From positions 1 through 6,437 of the forward strand of contig JAICLM010000123.1 of NCBI GenBank assembly GCA_025927435.1: a stretch of 6,437 bases of DNA. Direction: 5' to 3'. Numbering within the stretch: position 1 is the first letter of the stretch; each line of letters begins with the position of its first letter. This stretch comes from Thermoleophilia bacterium (GTDB lineage Bacteria > Actinomycetota > Thermoleophilia > Gaiellales > Gaiellaceae). The notes beneath the pieces are model-generated. The model saw nothing but the letters and a program-made list of their open reading frames with translations. It did not search any database and had not been told where the DNA came from. This document shows, one piece after another, positions 6,046 to 6,437 of the stretch. A program made the translations under genes and the position numbers.

Positions 6046-6068
6046 TCCGGCAGCACTGTGCTGCCGGA
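6046..6068. repeat. Perfect 23-bp palindrome in the recX-rny spacer
   Basis: The arm TCCGGCAGCAC is matched exactly by GTGCTGCCGGA around a single central T. This gives a 10-bp stem with a CTG/CAG loop when folded as RNA. No T-run follows on either strand, so it is not a standard intrinsic terminator. It lies about 92 bp upstream of the rny start and about 130 bp downstream of the recX stop. It could be a U-tract-less terminator, an mRNA-end stabiliser for recX, or a dyad operator for rny. Confidence 0.45.
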
Positions 6069-6142
6069 AAGCCGCTGCGCTACCTCGCGCGCGACCTCCG
6101 AGTAGTGGGAACTGAGTAGTCGTTCATCGGACTAGGTTTCGG

Positions 6143-6159
6143 AAAAGCTGCTTTTGCAG
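6143..6159 (-). terminator. Weak candidate intrinsic terminator after recX
   Basis: On the minus strand, about 40 nt after the recX stop, the sequence is CTGC-AAAA-GCAG followed at once by CTTTT. The stem has only 4 bp and the T-run only four residues, so termination would be inefficient at best. The surrounding stretch, roughly 6120-6180, is visibly less GC-rich than the flanking coding sequence, as expected for a real intergenic region. Confidence 0.25.
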
Positions 6160-6199
6160 GCAAAACGTCGAATGGAATGTGCCGTGATCGTACCGCTTC

Positions 6200-6437
6200 T
6201 CACGCCTCGAACGCAAACGACGAGGCGACGTCGTCCAGGGCGTCGCGCGAGAAGCCGCGCGCGGACAGGCGCCGCAGGAGCGCCGGCGTGATCTTCTCGG
6301 TCTCCAGCAGCCGGCGAAGCCGTACGGCCTCGGGCTCGAGGCCGGCGACGGCGCTTGCAGCTGCGTCGGGCGCGATCTGCCGGCGTCCGAGGTCGGCGCG
6401 GATCGCTGCGTCGCCGTAGCCGCGGCGGGCCATCTGC
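6200..6437 (-). CDS. recX: RecX regulatory protein, C-terminal fragment
   Basis: RecX binds RecA and RecA filaments and limits their activity. Only the last 78 residues are present; the gene runs off the right edge of the window, and the reading frame is open to the edge. The visible part shows tandem three-helix-repeat features of the family: ARRGYGDAAIRADLGRRQIA (compare the RecX 'L..RG.s...IR..L...GI' pattern) and a second repeat around RLLETEKITPALLRRLSARG followed by FSRDALDDV. It ends in FAFEA. A methionine at 6433 is internal rather than the true start, since the conserved N-terminal repeat would lie beyond the window. recX immediately upstream of rny, with miaB-miaA-dapF following, agrees with actinobacterial gene order, where recA is expected just further right. 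A 245-bp spacer with hairpins separates it from rny, so the two may not share one transcript. Confidence 0.85.
   Translation of the reverse strand, partial: QMARRGYGDAAIRADLGRRQIAPDAAASAVAGLEPEAVRLRRLLETEKITPALLRRLSARGFSRDALDDVASSFAFEA

Noticed and set aside
1..6437. A novel defence, mobile or biosynthetic system
   Set aside because: Every sizeable gene on the right belongs to a known housekeeping set. No integrase, transposase, repeat array, toxin-antitoxin pair or biosynthetic core enzyme is visible on either strand.

Overview
The window reads as a chromosomal, GC-rich (roughly 70% by eye) actinobacterial segment. Protein style points to the class Thermoleophilia (Gaiellales/Solirubrobacterales type), possibly an uncultured member. 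The main pointers are the MiaA 'PILTN...GIWPLSH' segment, the MiaB N-terminus 'RRYHVTTFGCQMN', and a DapF homologue of the 'EMSGNGTR...ERGVGETTASGTSA' type. This assignment comes from family recall, not from a search.

Layout. Positions 1-340 (minus) hold the N-terminus of a membrane-anchored secreted protein, probably a multicopper oxidase or copper nitrite reductase-like enzyme, cut by the left edge. A 101-bp divergent intergenic region (341-441) separates it from a plus-strand ArsR/SufR-like helix-turn-helix regulator with a three-cysteine C-terminal domain (442-1086). Everything to the right is on the minus strand and tightly packed. In transcription order it is recX (3' end only, 6437-6200), a 245-bp structured spacer, rny (RNase Y, 5954-4347), a small cupin (4347-3922), miaB (3900-2584), miaA (2579-1686) and a dapF homologue (1735-1055). 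The rny/cupin junction is a TGATG overlap, the cupin/miaB gap is 21 nt and the miaB/miaA gap is 4 nt. dapF starts inside the 3' end of miaA. dapF and the regulator converge and overlap by 32 bp.

How the genes fit together. recX-rny-miaB-miaA-dapF is a familiar actinobacterial housekeeping order. RecX restrains RecA, and RNase Y starts mRNA decay at the membrane. MiaA and MiaB act one after the other to make ms2i6A37 in tRNAs that read UNN codons. DapF normally supplies meso-diaminopimelate for lysine and peptidoglycan. The cupin looks like a local insertion into this order. The left pair is probably a separate metal- or redox-responsive unit.

I see no mobile element, CRISPR array, phage gene or stable RNA gene, and no clearly new multi-gene system. 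The most notable point is the DapF homologue. Both catalytic cysteines are serine, its N-terminal lobe is shortened, and it appears to begin at a CTG codon behind a strong Shine-Dalgarno sequence. Next are the hairpin-rich rny leader, a cupin missing its motif-2 histidine, and a perfect palindrome in the divergent promoter region.
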